DNA of 64,000 bases from Clostridium sp. AN503 (GTDB lineage: Bacteria > Bacillota > Clostridia > Lachnospirales > Lachnospiraceae): NCBI RefSeq assembly GCF_040719375.1, contig NZ_JBFDTP010000002.1, positions 2,836,001 to 2,900,000 on the forward strand. Direction: 5' to 3'. Each line of letters begins with the position of its first letter. Positions within the stretch are counted from its first letter, which is position 1. Both the position numbers and the translations under genes were made by a program. Of the stretch, positions 8,731 to 17,747 are shown one piece after another. The notes below the pieces were generated by a model. It was not told where the DNA came from, ran no database searches, and saw nothing but the letters and a program-made list of their open reading frames with translations.

Positions 8731-9561
8731 TCAGCCTTTTACCGCACCCACCGTCGCACTGCTGAGCACCTGCTTCTGAGCGATCACGAAGAAGATGAAC
8801 AGCGGCAGGATGGACAGGGTAACTGCCGCCACCGCCACATCCCATGAGAACAGAGCCTCGTTGAACAGGGACATCATGGCGATCTGGATGGTCCGCATCT
8901 GCTGCCTTGTCAAAATGAACTGGGTCATCAAGTAGTTGTTCCAGTATTTTAATACCTCCAGGGACACGATGGTGAACATGGTCCCCTTGGTGAGCGGAAA
9001 GACGATCCTCCAGTAAAGGCTCAGGGGCGTGCACCCGTCGATCACTGCCGACTCCTCGATCTCAATGGGCAGGGACTTGACCGCCCCCGTCACCAGAAAT
9101 ACCGACATGGGTAGCGAGAAGGTCCAGTTGCTTATGATAACCCCCATGTATTTATTGCCCAGGTTCATCAGGCCGATCATCTTGGCAAAAGTGATCATAA
9201 TGCACTGGAACGGCACGCTCATACCGCAGAGGATCAACACAAAGCAGAGTCTCGTCAGCCGGTTCTGGTGCCTTGCCAGCCAGTACCCGGTCATCCCGCT
9301 TAAGATCACCGTCCCCACCGCCGAGAACACGGTGATGATCAGGGTGTTAAACAGCACCAGCGGGAAATGAAGCCGTTTCCATGCCTCCTTAAAGTTAGCC
9401 AGTGTAGCATTATTTGGAAAAGCCGCGATATTGGCCGCGATCTCCGGGTAGGGCTTAAAGGAGTTTAAAACCGTAAAGTACAGGGGGATCAGCACCAGGG
9501 AACAGCTGAATATAACAAAAGCCAGCGTCAGGGCTGTCCTGATCGTTCTATTTCGTTTCAT
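8731..9561 (-). CDS. Sugar ABC importer permease (MalG/UgpE type)
   Basis: A 276-residue integral membrane protein with about six transmembrane helices. It contains the permease EAA-loop signature around ESAVIDGCTPLSLYWRIVFPL, where the cytosolic ATPase docks, and ends in the conserved SATVGAVKG-like tail typical of the MalG branch. Its start codon overlaps the stop of the upstream permease (TAATG), which implies translational coupling. Together the two permeases form the channel for the binding protein encoded 88 nt downstream. Confidence 0.93.
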   Translation of the reverse strand: MKRNRTIRTALTLAFVIFSCSLVLIPLYFTVLNSFKPYPEIAANIAAFPNNATLANFKEAWKRLHFPLVLFNTLIITVFSAVGTVILSGMTGYWLARHQNRLTRLCFVLILCGMSVPFQCIMITFAKMIGLMNLGNKYMGVIISNWTFSLPMSVFLVTGAVKSLPIEIEESAVIDGCTPLSLYWRIVFPLTKGTMFTIVSLEVLKYWNNYLMTQFILTRQQMRTIQIAMMSLFNEALFSWDVAVAAVTLSILPLFIFFVIAQKQVLSSATVGAVKG

Positions 9562-10460
9562 TACATGGTCACCTCATTTCTCGATGTCAATTTCATCTGC
9601 CCGAAGGAAACCACCAGCAGCACAAGGATGAACAGTACCGATTTGGCCGCGCCGTATGCGATCTGATTGCTCCGGAACGCGGTGGCGTAGATATTCATCA
9701 TCACGCCTTCCGACGTCCTGTAGGGGTTGCCGTTGGTCAGGGAGATGTTGGTATCATAGAGGAGCATCGCCCAGTTGATGGCGATAAACAGGCATCTTGT
9801 GGTCGTGCCTTTTAAAAGGGGCAGGGTGATGGATTTTAGCATCCTCCATTTGGAGGCCCCGTCCACCGTCGCAGCCTCGTAGTAGTCCTTCGAAATAGCT
9901 GCCAGGCCGGAATTGTATATGATCATCAAGTATCCCGAAAGAGACCATGTCATCACGATGACCAGCGCCCAGAAGGAGGATTCCGGTGTGGTGAACCACT
10001 GCTGGGAGAACCATTTGATCCCGCTCCACTCACCGAACTGGACAAACACATTCTGGAAAATGAACCGCCACAGAAAGCCCAGCACTACGCCTCCGATGAT
10101 CCTCGGCGCATAGATGAGCGCCCTCCAGAAGTTCTTGTAGGGGATATCTCCGGAGAGGAGATAGGCCCAGGTAAAGCCGATCAGATTGGCGATGACCACC
10201 ACAAACACGGAGAATTTGATCGTGAACCAGAAGGAAGTCCAGTAGGTCCCGTCCCGGACCGCCCTGATGTAATTCTTGATCCCCATGAATTTGAAGGTAG
10301 GGTCTATGCCGTTCCAGTTGGTAAAGGAATAGAATATCTCGCTCACCAGGGGGATCAGAAACAGTAAGGTAAACAGTATCATGGTGGGCCCTATAAACAA
10401 TGCATAGTTGCACACATCCCCCGCTTTGACGCGCCGTTTTTCAGGCTTTTTATGTTTCAT
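9561..10460 (-). CDS. Sugar ABC importer permease (MalF/UgpA type)
   Basis: A 299-residue membrane protein with about six helices, starting NYALFIGPTMILFTLLFLIPL and carrying the EAA-loop block YYEAATVDGASKWRMLKSITLP, typical of MalF/UgpA permeases. The start at 10460 (MKHKKPEKRR) is preferred over 10490 because AAGGGGG lies 11 nt upstream of it. It opens the transport part of the operon; the preceding gene is the YesN-type regulator, about 240 nt away, so the importer probably has its own promoter activated by that regulator. Confidence 0.92.
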   Translation of the reverse strand: MKHKKPEKRRVKAGDVCNYALFIGPTMILFTLLFLIPLVSEIFYSFTNWNGIDPTFKFMGIKNYIRAVRDGTYWTSFWFTIKFSVFVVVIANLIGFTWAYLLSGDIPYKNFWRALIYAPRIIGGVVLGFLWRFIFQNVFVQFGEWSGIKWFSQQWFTTPESSFWALVIVMTWSLSGYLMIIYNSGLAAISKDYYEAATVDGASKWRMLKSITLPLLKGTTTRCLFIAINWAMLLYDTNISLTNGNPYRTSEGVMMNIYATAFRSNQIAYGAAKSVLFILVLLVVSFGQMKLTSRNEVTM

Positions 10461-10522
10461 AACAAAAATATCCCCCTTCTTACCAGTCATCTTATATAAC
10501 GAATACGTTTATGCTTGTCATA

Positions 10523-10537
10523 GTGGTATCTTACCAC
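10523..10537. promoter_or_regulatory. Inverted repeat upstream of the sugar ABC importer
   Basis: GTGGTA TCT TACCAC forms a perfect 6-bp dyad 63 nt upstream of the importer start, in an AT-rich gap between the importer and its likely regulator. It could be a protein-binding site or a small leader hairpin. No specific regulator is shown. Confidence 0.35.
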
Positions 10538-10699
10538 CTGTGTATTTATATTCGTACATACAATTTTGACTTGAAGGGGGACTATTTTGACCTTTTGCAG
10601 ATCCGTGTACTTTTTGTCATCTCTGGCGGGAAATCTTGCAGATTCTGACCGCATCCGGCCGTCTGCACGCCTGTGAACCCTGGTGGCGTCTGGCCGGCG

Positions 10700-12281
10700 T
10701 CATGCCTGCGCATCCTGGCGATAGCTGGCCGGCGTCATGCCTGTTGCCAGTTTGAACTGGCGTGAGAAATACTTTGCGTCAAAATATCCCACCTGGTCAG
10801 CGATCTCCTGGATCTGCAGCTCCGTCGACCGCAAAAGCTCCTTCGCCTTTCTGATCCGGATATTATTGAGGTATTTTGCCATGCCAATCCCCGTGTGCTT
10901 CTTAAAGGCCCGGCTCAAATAATCCTTGTTGATGTGGAAATAATCGGCGCACTCCTGCTGGGAGATCCGTTTCATATAGTTGAGCTCAAGAAAATCCACC
11001 ACCTTGGGCATCATGCCGGACGCATTCTGGATCTGCCGCCTGTTTTCAATAAGCTCCGCCGTGACCTCCAGAAAATACCGGTACATCCGGTTTAGGGTAT
11101 CCTCCCACGGCCCCGACAGCACATCCCCGAAATTCCTGACTATCCCTTTAAGGAGCAGCCCCTCATCCAGTCCTTCCACAGACTGCTCCCATTTCCCGTA
11201 CATCAGAAAAAAGCTGTCCCATAGACTGCGCAGAAGCCCGACGGTCACAGGCCGGCCGCTTATGGCCGTCTCGCCCCAGGCGCTCAGCCCGTCCTCAACG
11301 GAGACAATATTTCCCAGGATCACCGAAGACCGCAGGGCATTTTCCATCTGGAGATTTTCCTTCAGATAGATCCGGTTCATGCCCGGTTCGTACTCTTTTA
11401 TGGCAAAGATCCCGGTACCGGTCAAATGATCCGCCGCCAACCGCGCCTCCGTCCACGCGCTCTCCAACTCCTCCGGGAACTTATGGATCCGGCTGCCGCC
11501 CAGATTCAGCACACAGTTCTCACTGACCGCCAGCTTTTTGAGGGCAAGGACTTCTTTTTCAAAGTTAATGTCCCCGGTCCCATAGATCAGCACCACGATA
11601 TCCATGGAGGGCTCGCATATTCTGAAACACGGTCCCCTTGCCCTCCGTCTCAAGCTTCTCCTGCATCCGGTTGACCAGGCGGCTCAGCTTCAGCATATAC
11701 CCTTCCTCGTGAACAGGCAGGGTACTTCCCGTACAGTGGAGGATCCTGCACCAGCCCACATCCTTCAGCCGCGGGGAGATCCTGACCAGCTCCTCATAGG
11801 CCCTGCCGGACAGTTCCGGACGGAACAGCTTGCGCAAAAGCCCGTGCTGGTAGTCAGGGGAAATGCTCTTAAACTGTTTGTCAACCGCAAACTCCTCCGT
11901 CGCCTGCTTTACGTCCATCTGGGACAGAGCCTTATGTACCGCATCCAAAAGCCTGTCCTGTTCAATTGGCTTTAACAGGTATTCCAGCGCTCCCAGAATA
12001 AACATGGCGCGCACATACTGGAAATCATCGTGACCGGATATGACCACCACCTTTGTACTGAGTTTCTGGTCATTGATATAGTTCATGATCTCCATACCAA
12101 GGACATTTCCGATCACCACATCCACAATGGCAAGCTCCGGACGCTCTGTCTGGATAGACAAAACCGCCTCCGCCACGCTTTCCGCCGTCAGGATCCTGTC
12201 AAATCCCAGCTCCTGCCAGGGAAGCAGAAGCTGGATGGCTTCTCTCACATGACTCTCATCATCCACGATCAATACCTTCAT
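10700..12281 (-). pseudogene. YesN-type AraC response regulator, frameshifted in the middle
   Basis: The N-terminal frame (11565-12281) is a receiver domain with VDDES and phosphoacceptor Asp54 (AIVDVVIGN), then the start of the linker. The C-terminal frame (10700-11653) contains the rest of the linker and an AraC helix-turn-helix pair (ISQQECADYFHINKDYLSRAF and LQIQEIADQVGYFDAKYFSRQF). The frames overlap and join near 11618, where one extra base separates GTVFQN from EPSMDIVVLIYG. Joined, it is about 527 residues, the usual size for YesN regulators. It overlaps the kinase gene by ATGA. If the frameshift is real, the product has no DNA-binding part and the sugar importer would have lost its activator. 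Confidence 0.85.
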
Positions 12282-14188
12282 TCTTCCACCTCCCGGAAAG
12301 GCTCTGCCTTCAGCGGAACCATGAATTCCACTGTCGTCCCGTTAATATTATTTGCACAGATTTTGAAATCACAGCCTCCAAAGCTCAAAAGAAGCCGTGA
12401 AAACACATTCTCTATCCCGATGAAATGATTGTGATTCTCATCCTCCCTGACCGTATAGTTTAAAGCCGCAGTCTGTTTTTTCGCAGCGGTACCGTCCTGA
12501 TAGAACAGCTTTTCCCGGATCTGCTCCACTTTATGGCAGACCTGCCCGACGGTCTCCTCCGAGACAGGAATTCCGTTGTCCTCCACCAACAGATGGAACC
12601 GGTCATCCCTTATCTCCGTTTTCAGCTTGATGACGCTCCCGTCCTTCCGCATCAAATTGCCGTGAGTGATGGAATTTTCGATCAGCGGCTGAATGGACAT
12701 CTTCGGGATCTTAAAATCCACACTGGCCGGATCGATCTCACATACCATGGCAAGCTGTTTTTCAAAACGCATCTGCTGCAGTGCGATATAGCGCCTGCTG
12801 TACTCGATCTCTTTATCCACCGACACCATGGACGGCTCTAAGACCATGGCATAGTGAAGCATCTGCCCGAAGGAGGAGATCATCTGGTACTGCTTTAAGT
12901 TGTTGTTTTTCAGCGCGTTGGTGGCAAAGCACTGGATCACGTTGTAGATGAAGTGGGGATTGATCTGAGCCTGCATTGTCTTAAGCTCAGATCTTGTGTA
13001 GGCCAGCTTCAGCTCATACTTCTGTATAGAATGCTCCTTTAAGGAATCCATCAGCCTCTGGAACGAGTCGATCAGAGAGCTGATCTCATCCTTTTCACAG
13101 TAAATGATATAATCCTTAAGTTTTTTTTCATGATCCCAACTCTTTCTCTCCCGCTCCTTCTCCATATACCGGGTGATCTCCCGGAGGGACTTGACATATT
13201 TAAGGATCCTTAAGGAGGTCATGGTCAGAAACGCAAACGCCAGCACCCCAAACAGCACCAGCATGGAAACCATCTGCCCGGTGGTCAGTGCATACACGCT
13301 CCGAGCCGGGGCAGCCTTTATAATGCTCCAGTCAAAATATCTGGAGTCGATTCTGGTCTCCGCCAACAGCTGCTGCCTGTATTTTATCAAAATATTATCT
13401 TCACCGGCCCGCTGATACCGGGGATAGTATTCCAGAAAATTCTTCATCTGTGCTTCCGGGTCGCTGGAGGCGATGATCATATTGTCCTCATCCACCACGT
13501 AGATTGTTTCTTCCGCTTCATTGATCACGCTGCAGTTCTCCGTGATAAAGGAGATCGGCAGATCGATGGCCATGTATGCGATGGGCCTGGGATCCGCCGG
13601 CAGGTCTGAAATCGGCAGCCAGACCGTGATCACCAGCTCATCCGCCGGATACCGCTCCAGCGCAGGGATATGGTGTCCGTAATCCGTTTTTACATGGGTC
13701 GGCTCCACGTAAACATCGCTGAAGCTCTGCATGTTGGGAATATTTACCTTATCCGATATACCGGAGCTGGTAAACTTAAGCTGCCTCGGCTCATACAGAA
13801 TGGAAAAGTTTTCATTAGGCAGCACCAGATAGATCTGGGATGCAACGGTGGACGCGTAATAGATGGATTTAAAATACCCGGTAATACGGGCCTCGTTCTC
13901 CTCCAATTCCTTCCGGCTGTGATGGTCCTTCAAAAATTCCATCAGAGGATGGTTGATATAGACAGATTTGGTCGCCGTGATCATGCTGCTGATATAATGA
14001 TTTATATTGCCGCCTGAGACCTCCGTATTGATCAGCACCTGCTGTTCATACCGGTTCAGCGCATTCTTCTGCATGGAAGAATAGATATAAAGCGAAAACA
14101 CAATGATAAACAGCACCATGAGCAGGGTAACATCCATCACGATTTTCCGGCCAATGCTGATGAACTTTTCACTTCTGTACGTTTCCAT
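12278..14188 (-). CDS. YesM-type sensor histidine kinase
   Basis: A 636-residue membrane sensor. A transmembrane helix lies at about 15-37, an extracellular sensor region at about 40-290, a second helix at about 300-325, then a HAMP-like linker. The kinase core has the internal-kinase box QINPHFIYN with phosphoacceptor His412, the N-box LIENSITHG at about 503-511 and the G-box VEDNGI near 537. The family usually senses a carbohydrate signal, often through a binding protein, and phosphorylates the adjacent YesN regulator. It overlaps the isomerase gene by 20 nt and the regulator by 4 nt, so all three are probably one transcript. Confidence 0.93.
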   Translation of the reverse strand: METYRSEKFISIGRKIVMDVTLLMVLFIIVFSLYIYSSMQKNALNRYEQQVLINTEVSGGNINHYISSMITATKSVYINHPLMEFLKDHHSRKELEENEARITGYFKSIYYASTVASQIYLVLPNENFSILYEPRQLKFTSSGISDKVNIPNMQSFSDVYVEPTHVKTDYGHHIPALERYPADELVITVWLPISDLPADPRPIAYMAIDLPISFITENCSVINEAEETIYVVDEDNMIIASSDPEAQMKNFLEYYPRYQRAGEDNILIKYRQQLLAETRIDSRYFDWSIIKAAPARSVYALTTGQMVSMLVLFGVLAFAFLTMTSLRILKYVKSLREITRYMEKERERKSWDHEKKLKDYIIYCEKDEISSLIDSFQRLMDSLKEHSIQKYELKLAYTRSELKTMQAQINPHFIYNVIQCFATNALKNNNLKQYQMISSFGQMLHYAMVLEPSMVSVDKEIEYSRRYIALQQMRFEKQLAMVCEIDPASVDFKIPKMSIQPLIENSITHGNLMRKDGSVIKLKTEIRDDRFHLLVEDNGIPVSEETVGQVCHKVEQIREKLFYQDGTAAKKQTAALNYTVREDENHNHFIGIENVFSRLLLSFGGCDFKICANNINGTTVEFMVPLKAEPFREVEE

Positions 14189-15002
14189 AAACCTCCTCCA
14201 TCACAAAATCCAGAAAGGCCAGGGACTTTCTGGCGCAGACCCTGCTCTCCGGCTTACAGAAGGTCTCCAGAGCCATCGCCCCGTCATACCCGATATCCTT
14301 AAGCCCCTGCAGGATCTCCCTGAAATTCATATGTCCATGTCCCGGATAATACCGGTCATTGTCCGCAAGGTGGACATGCTTCACCAAACTCCCTGCCTCC
14401 CGGACCGCATGGCCCAGATCGCTCTCATCAATATTCATATGGACCGAATCGATATGAAGTCCGATCCGCTCAAAGGAATGCTCCTCCATAAACCGCACCC
14501 CGTCCCTTATGCGGTACAGAAAATCACTCTCATAATGGTTCATGATCTCATAGCCCACCGTGACGTCATATTCCTTTGCCAGCCGGTCCAGAATATACAG
14601 GCTCTCCTCCACATTTCCTACAAACTCCTCCGGCGACCCGGCATCCCGAAACCGCCCCTGCATGGATCCAATGATGATAAGCCCGTGATAAGGCGCGGCT
14701 GTGATCATATGCTCCTTCAAACATGCAATAGCCTTTTTCCGTATCTCCCGGTCCCGGTCCCCGATGTTTAAATGCCAGGCCCCATAAGCCGCCCCTGTCC
14801 CGATGGAAGTCAGGGTCAGACGGTTCCTTTCCAGCTCCTTGAAAAGCTTTTCCCGGTCAATCTCCCGTGAATCCTGTATATGCAGCTCCACCCCCCGGTA
14901 TCCGTCCTCCGCCATCATGGGAAATATATCTTCAAACTCCCCCCGGTAAACGATCGGCGCATTCGGCCCCGCCTGCAAACTCCCTGTCGTCGCAATGATC
15001 AT
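14169..15002 (-). CDS. Sugar phosphate isomerase/epimerase (xylose isomerase-like TIM barrel)
   Basis: A 277-residue cytosolic protein of the AP-endonuclease 2/xylose isomerase-like barrel family. Probable divalent-metal ligands are in YEIMNHYE, GLHIDSVHMN, VKHVHLADNDR and MALETF, which are the four ordered blocks of this family. Members isomerise or epimerise keto-sugars, hydroxypyruvate or inositol derivatives; the substrate cannot be read here. ATG at 15002 has GGGAG 6 nt upstream and is preferred to GTG at 15005. It heads the two-component operon that precedes the ABC importer and the bicupins, so it probably acts on the same imported compound. Confidence 0.88.
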   Translation of the reverse strand: MIIATTGSLQAGPNAPIVYRGEFEDIFPMMAEDGYRGVELHIQDSREIDREKLFKELERNRLTLTSIGTGAAYGAWHLNIGDRDREIRKKAIACLKEHMITAAPYHGLIIIGSMQGRFRDAGSPEEFVGNVEESLYILDRLAKEYDVTVGYEIMNHYESDFLYRIRDGVRFMEEHSFERIGLHIDSVHMNIDESDLGHAVREAGSLVKHVHLADNDRYYPGHGHMNFREILQGLKDIGYDGAMALETFCKPESRVCARKSLAFLDFVMEEVYGNVQK

Positions 15003-15292
15003 CACAATCTCCCTTCCGCCCCTGTCACATCCGGCATTCTCCTGTTTTTCACAGCATTCCCGCGGTCTTCCCGCAAAGACGCCCTAATTTTATTATCCGG
15101 CATTTCCATCCCAAGGTTAACCGAAAATACCGGGGCAAAGGTGGATTTTATTGACATTTTACAGTACAGCCTCAGAGCTGATCCGGGCTGATCCGCTCCA
15201 AAGATCCGCATAGGTTCATTATACTATATTTCATGGTACCTAAGGTGAATTAGTTGCGTATCTGGTATTTATTCCCAGTCGTGGAAATGGGT

Positions 15293-15343
15293 AAAAAACA
15301 GAGCTGCTGCTCCGGTAACACTCTACCATTGCAACAGCTCTGT
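15293..15343 (-). terminator. Terminator after the ICL/PEPM operon
   Basis: ACAGAGCTG and CAGCTCTGT form a 9-bp stem extended by TGC/GCA after one mismatch. On the minus strand it is followed by TTTTTT. It lies 25 nt after the stop codon of the last gene of the GntP operon. Confidence 0.8.
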
Positions 15344-15367
15344 ATACACAAAAGATATGATCTGTTA

Positions 15368-16321
15368 TTATAAGCGGTCTTCGATATCCACCTTTTTAAA
15401 GCCCTCCGGATAGCCATCCACATGGTGTCCAACGATCGTATACTCCTTATCGTTTCCAGTAAACCTGTTTTCCAGCTCCAGATAATCCTGCGGCACAAAC
15501 AACGGGCTGGCACTGAAATCCGGCTGCCCGGTTCCGGATGCGTGCGTAAAGGTATACTCTACGCTCTGATTCTTAAAGTTCTCCATGCCGTGCTCCAACA
15601 TGCCTTCCATGGCTGCTTTCATTGTATAATGCGTGGAACACAGCTTGAAGCCTAACTCTGTCATCTGCTCCATCGTCACATTCGGAACGCCGTTGTCCGC
15701 TCTGACATCTGCAAATATTTTCCATCCAGGTACCTTTTCCGCCATGATCTTCGCGTGCTCATAGTCCGTGATGAGTACCATCATCGCCATGTCGGCGCCC
15801 AGTTCCATTGCCTCTCTTAATCTGGCACACCCTTCTTCCATTTCATCCGGGTCATAGGGATTCGCATTGGTCCTTGCGATCAACAGGCAGTCCGTACCTT
15901 TTAATGCTGCAACCGCAGCCTTGACCTTCGCTAGGTATTTCTCTCTCGGAAGAATGGATGTTGATTCCTCCATATCAGAAGAATCCTCCAGCTGAAGTGC
16001 TGCCGCCCCGGCATTTGACAAGATTTTTGCTGATCTGTAAACAGCAAGCGGTCCGCCGAATCCATCTTCAATATCTGCGATCAGCGGGATCGAGCTGGTC
16101 TGGGAAACGCGTGCCACAACCCCCTCAAGGTCCGTAAGATTTGTAAATCCATAATCGATCACACCGTTCAAACTGATCGAAACTTCACCTCCGCTCAATA
16201 AGCTGACCGGGAACCCGCACATTTCTACAGCTCTCTGGGACATGCAGTCAAATACACATGGAACTAAAAAGCACTTGTCACTTTCCTCCAGAATCTGTCT
16301 TAATGTTTTTTTGCTTGCCAT
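15368..16321 (-). CDS. Isocitrate lyase/PEP mutase family enzyme 1
   Basis: A 317-residue TIM-barrel protein. The Mg-binding signature is present as ADIEDGFGGP, with LQLEDSSD and LLIARTNA following in the expected order (compare DADIGFG, IEDQ and ARTDA in methylisocitrate lyase). The catalytic-loop cysteine motif KKCGH of true isocitrate lyases is not seen, so another activity, such as cleavage or decarboxylation of a 2-oxo or hydroxy diacid, is more likely. It is the last gene of an operon with a GntP permease, a second family member and a cupin. A 26-nt gap separates it from the cupin gene. Confidence 0.85.
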   Translation of the reverse strand: MASKKTLRQILEESDKCFLVPCVFDCMSQRAVEMCGFPVSLLSGGEVSISLNGVIDYGFTNLTDLEGVVARVSQTSSIPLIADIEDGFGGPLAVYRSAKILSNAGAAALQLEDSSDMEESTSILPREKYLAKVKAAVAALKGTDCLLIARTNANPYDPDEMEEGCARLREAMELGADMAMMVLITDYEHAKIMAEKVPGWKIFADVRADNGVPNVTMEQMTELGFKLCSTHYTMKAAMEGMLEHGMENFKNQSVEYTFTHASGTGQPDFSASPLFVPQDYLELENRFTGNDKEYTIVGHHVDGYPEGFKKVDIEDRL

Positions 16322-16347
16322 GATAAATCCTCCTCATTATTTATAGT

Positions 16348-16716
16348 TTAATTTTTTGCTTCCCTCTTGTCATACAGGATCAGCGCGATCATCTCAACCG
16401 GCTCATTCCCGACAGCCTCAATCCCATGCCCTTCTCCGGTTCCGCAGAATGCCACATCCCCCGCTGTAACAATGGATTCGCTCCCGTTGTCATTATATTT
16501 TGCAGTTCCGCTTAAAATATAGTAAGTCTCCGACTCATTCTGATGTACATGATATCCGATGGCAGATCCGGGGTAAACGGTCGTATGCCCAAATACACGC
16601 CCGGTCTGATACATCTCATCCGGTCCATCTAAGAGGCTCCTCACGCAGATTTCGCCTGTTCCGTTAAATGGGGCCGGTTTTCTGTCATAGATCTTCTCAT
16701 CTCTTTTTCTTATCAT
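16348..16716 (-). CDS. Small cupin-domain protein
   Basis: A 122-residue single cupin. Cupin motif 1 is visible as GYHVHQNESETYYILSG, with two histidines and a glutamate placed to bind a metal, and motif 2 as GDVAFCGTGEGHGIE. It is soluble and cytosolic. It overlaps the upstream lyase-family gene by ATGA and sits between two such genes, so it probably acts in the same pathway as an isomerase, dioxygenase or epimerase. The precise reaction is unknown. Confidence 0.85.
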   Translation of the reverse strand: MIRKRDEKIYDRKPAPFNGTGEICVRSLLDGPDEMYQTGRVFGHTTVYPGSAIGYHVHQNESETYYILSGTAKYNDNGSESIVTAGDVAFCGTGEGHGIEAVGNEPVEMIALILYDKREAKN

Positions 16717-17693
16717 TTCATTTCCCTCTTGTTATATTTTTCTGCCATTTTGTTGAAGTCGTCCTCAATCCCAATATAATAGTTTAAATCCATATCACTC
16801 CACCGGCCCTGCTCCTCCGCACTCATTCCGCCCATATCATGGGTATCGTGGAACACCGTATTGCGGGCGACAAGCGTCTCTTTCCCATAAAGGTACATGC
16901 CAAACATAGACGCTTTTTCAAAGATATGGGTCGTGACAAAATTAAAACCGTAGGGGATCACATCATCCAGGTTGATATCCGGTTTTCCGTTCTTGCTCAT
17001 AACGTCCGGCCACATTTTCCATCCAGTCACTTCCCTGCTCACTTTTTCAGCTTCCTCGATGGTCTTTAAGCCAATGATCAGGGTCATGACCGGCACGCCC
17101 ATCTCCTTTGCCATGGCTTCAGCCGCTTTACAGCGGGTGATCGCCTCGTCAAGCCCATACTCCAGCTTACATTCTGTGCGGGCGATCACAAGGAAATCCT
17201 TTCCCTTAGCTGCCTCAAGCGCCGCCGCAATCTTGGCCAGCCAGTTCTCTCTCGATACTACCTCATGCTTGATATCGCCGTCCTTATAGCCATTCATCAT
17301 GGCAAAGCCCCAACGGTTCCACCCTCTGATGCCTGTGGTGTCATCGATGGTAGCTCCCTTGGCTCCCGCATTGATCAGTCGGTTCACAAGGCGGTATGTA
17401 CATAAAGGAGTCTCGCCGAATCCATCATCCGCGTCAATGATCAGGGGAAGAGATGAGTAATTGCAGATTCTCTCCGTACACTGCACCAGATCGTCTGCTG
17501 TGATCAATCCGATATCCGGAAGGCCGGCAATACTTTCAGCCAGCTGTCCGCCAGAAAGCATCAGCGCGTCAAAGCCTGACAGCTCCGCAGCTCTTGAAGT
17601 GCGGCAGTCCCATACGCACGGCGCAAATACCTGCTCTTTTTGGATCAGCTCAATAAAGGAAGGGGTTGGTTTTTTTGTATATTCCGGTTTCAT
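16713..17693 (-). CDS. Isocitrate lyase/PEP mutase family enzyme 2
   Basis: A 326-residue paralogue of the downstream lyase-family gene, quite diverged. It has IDADDGFGET as the Mg-binding block, ATIDDTTG in place of IEDQ and LVIARTECK. Near the C-terminus it differs from the other copy (HDTHDMGGMSAEEQGR). No KKCGH loop is seen. Two diverged copies in one operon suggest two successive or paired C-C bond reactions, or a hetero-oligomer. The gene begins 54 nt after the GntP stop codon and overlaps the cupin gene by 4 nt. Confidence 0.85.
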   Translation of the reverse strand: MKPEYTKKPTPSFIELIQKEQVFAPCVWDCRTSRAAELSGFDALMLSGGQLAESIAGLPDIGLITADDLVQCTERICNYSSLPLIIDADDGFGETPLCTYRLVNRLINAGAKGATIDDTTGIRGWNRWGFAMMNGYKDGDIKHEVVSRENWLAKIAAALEAAKGKDFLVIARTECKLEYGLDEAITRCKAAEAMAKEMGVPVMTLIIGLKTIEEAEKVSREVTGWKMWPDVMSKNGKPDINLDDVIPYGFNFVTTHIFEKASMFGMYLYGKETLVARNTVFHDTHDMGGMSAEEQGRWSDMDLNYYIGIEDDFNKMAEKYNKREMK

Positions 17694-17747
17694 TTTTATT
17701 ATCTCCTGTCGTCGTTTTATTTTTTTAATGAGGCCCTGGCTAGCGGA

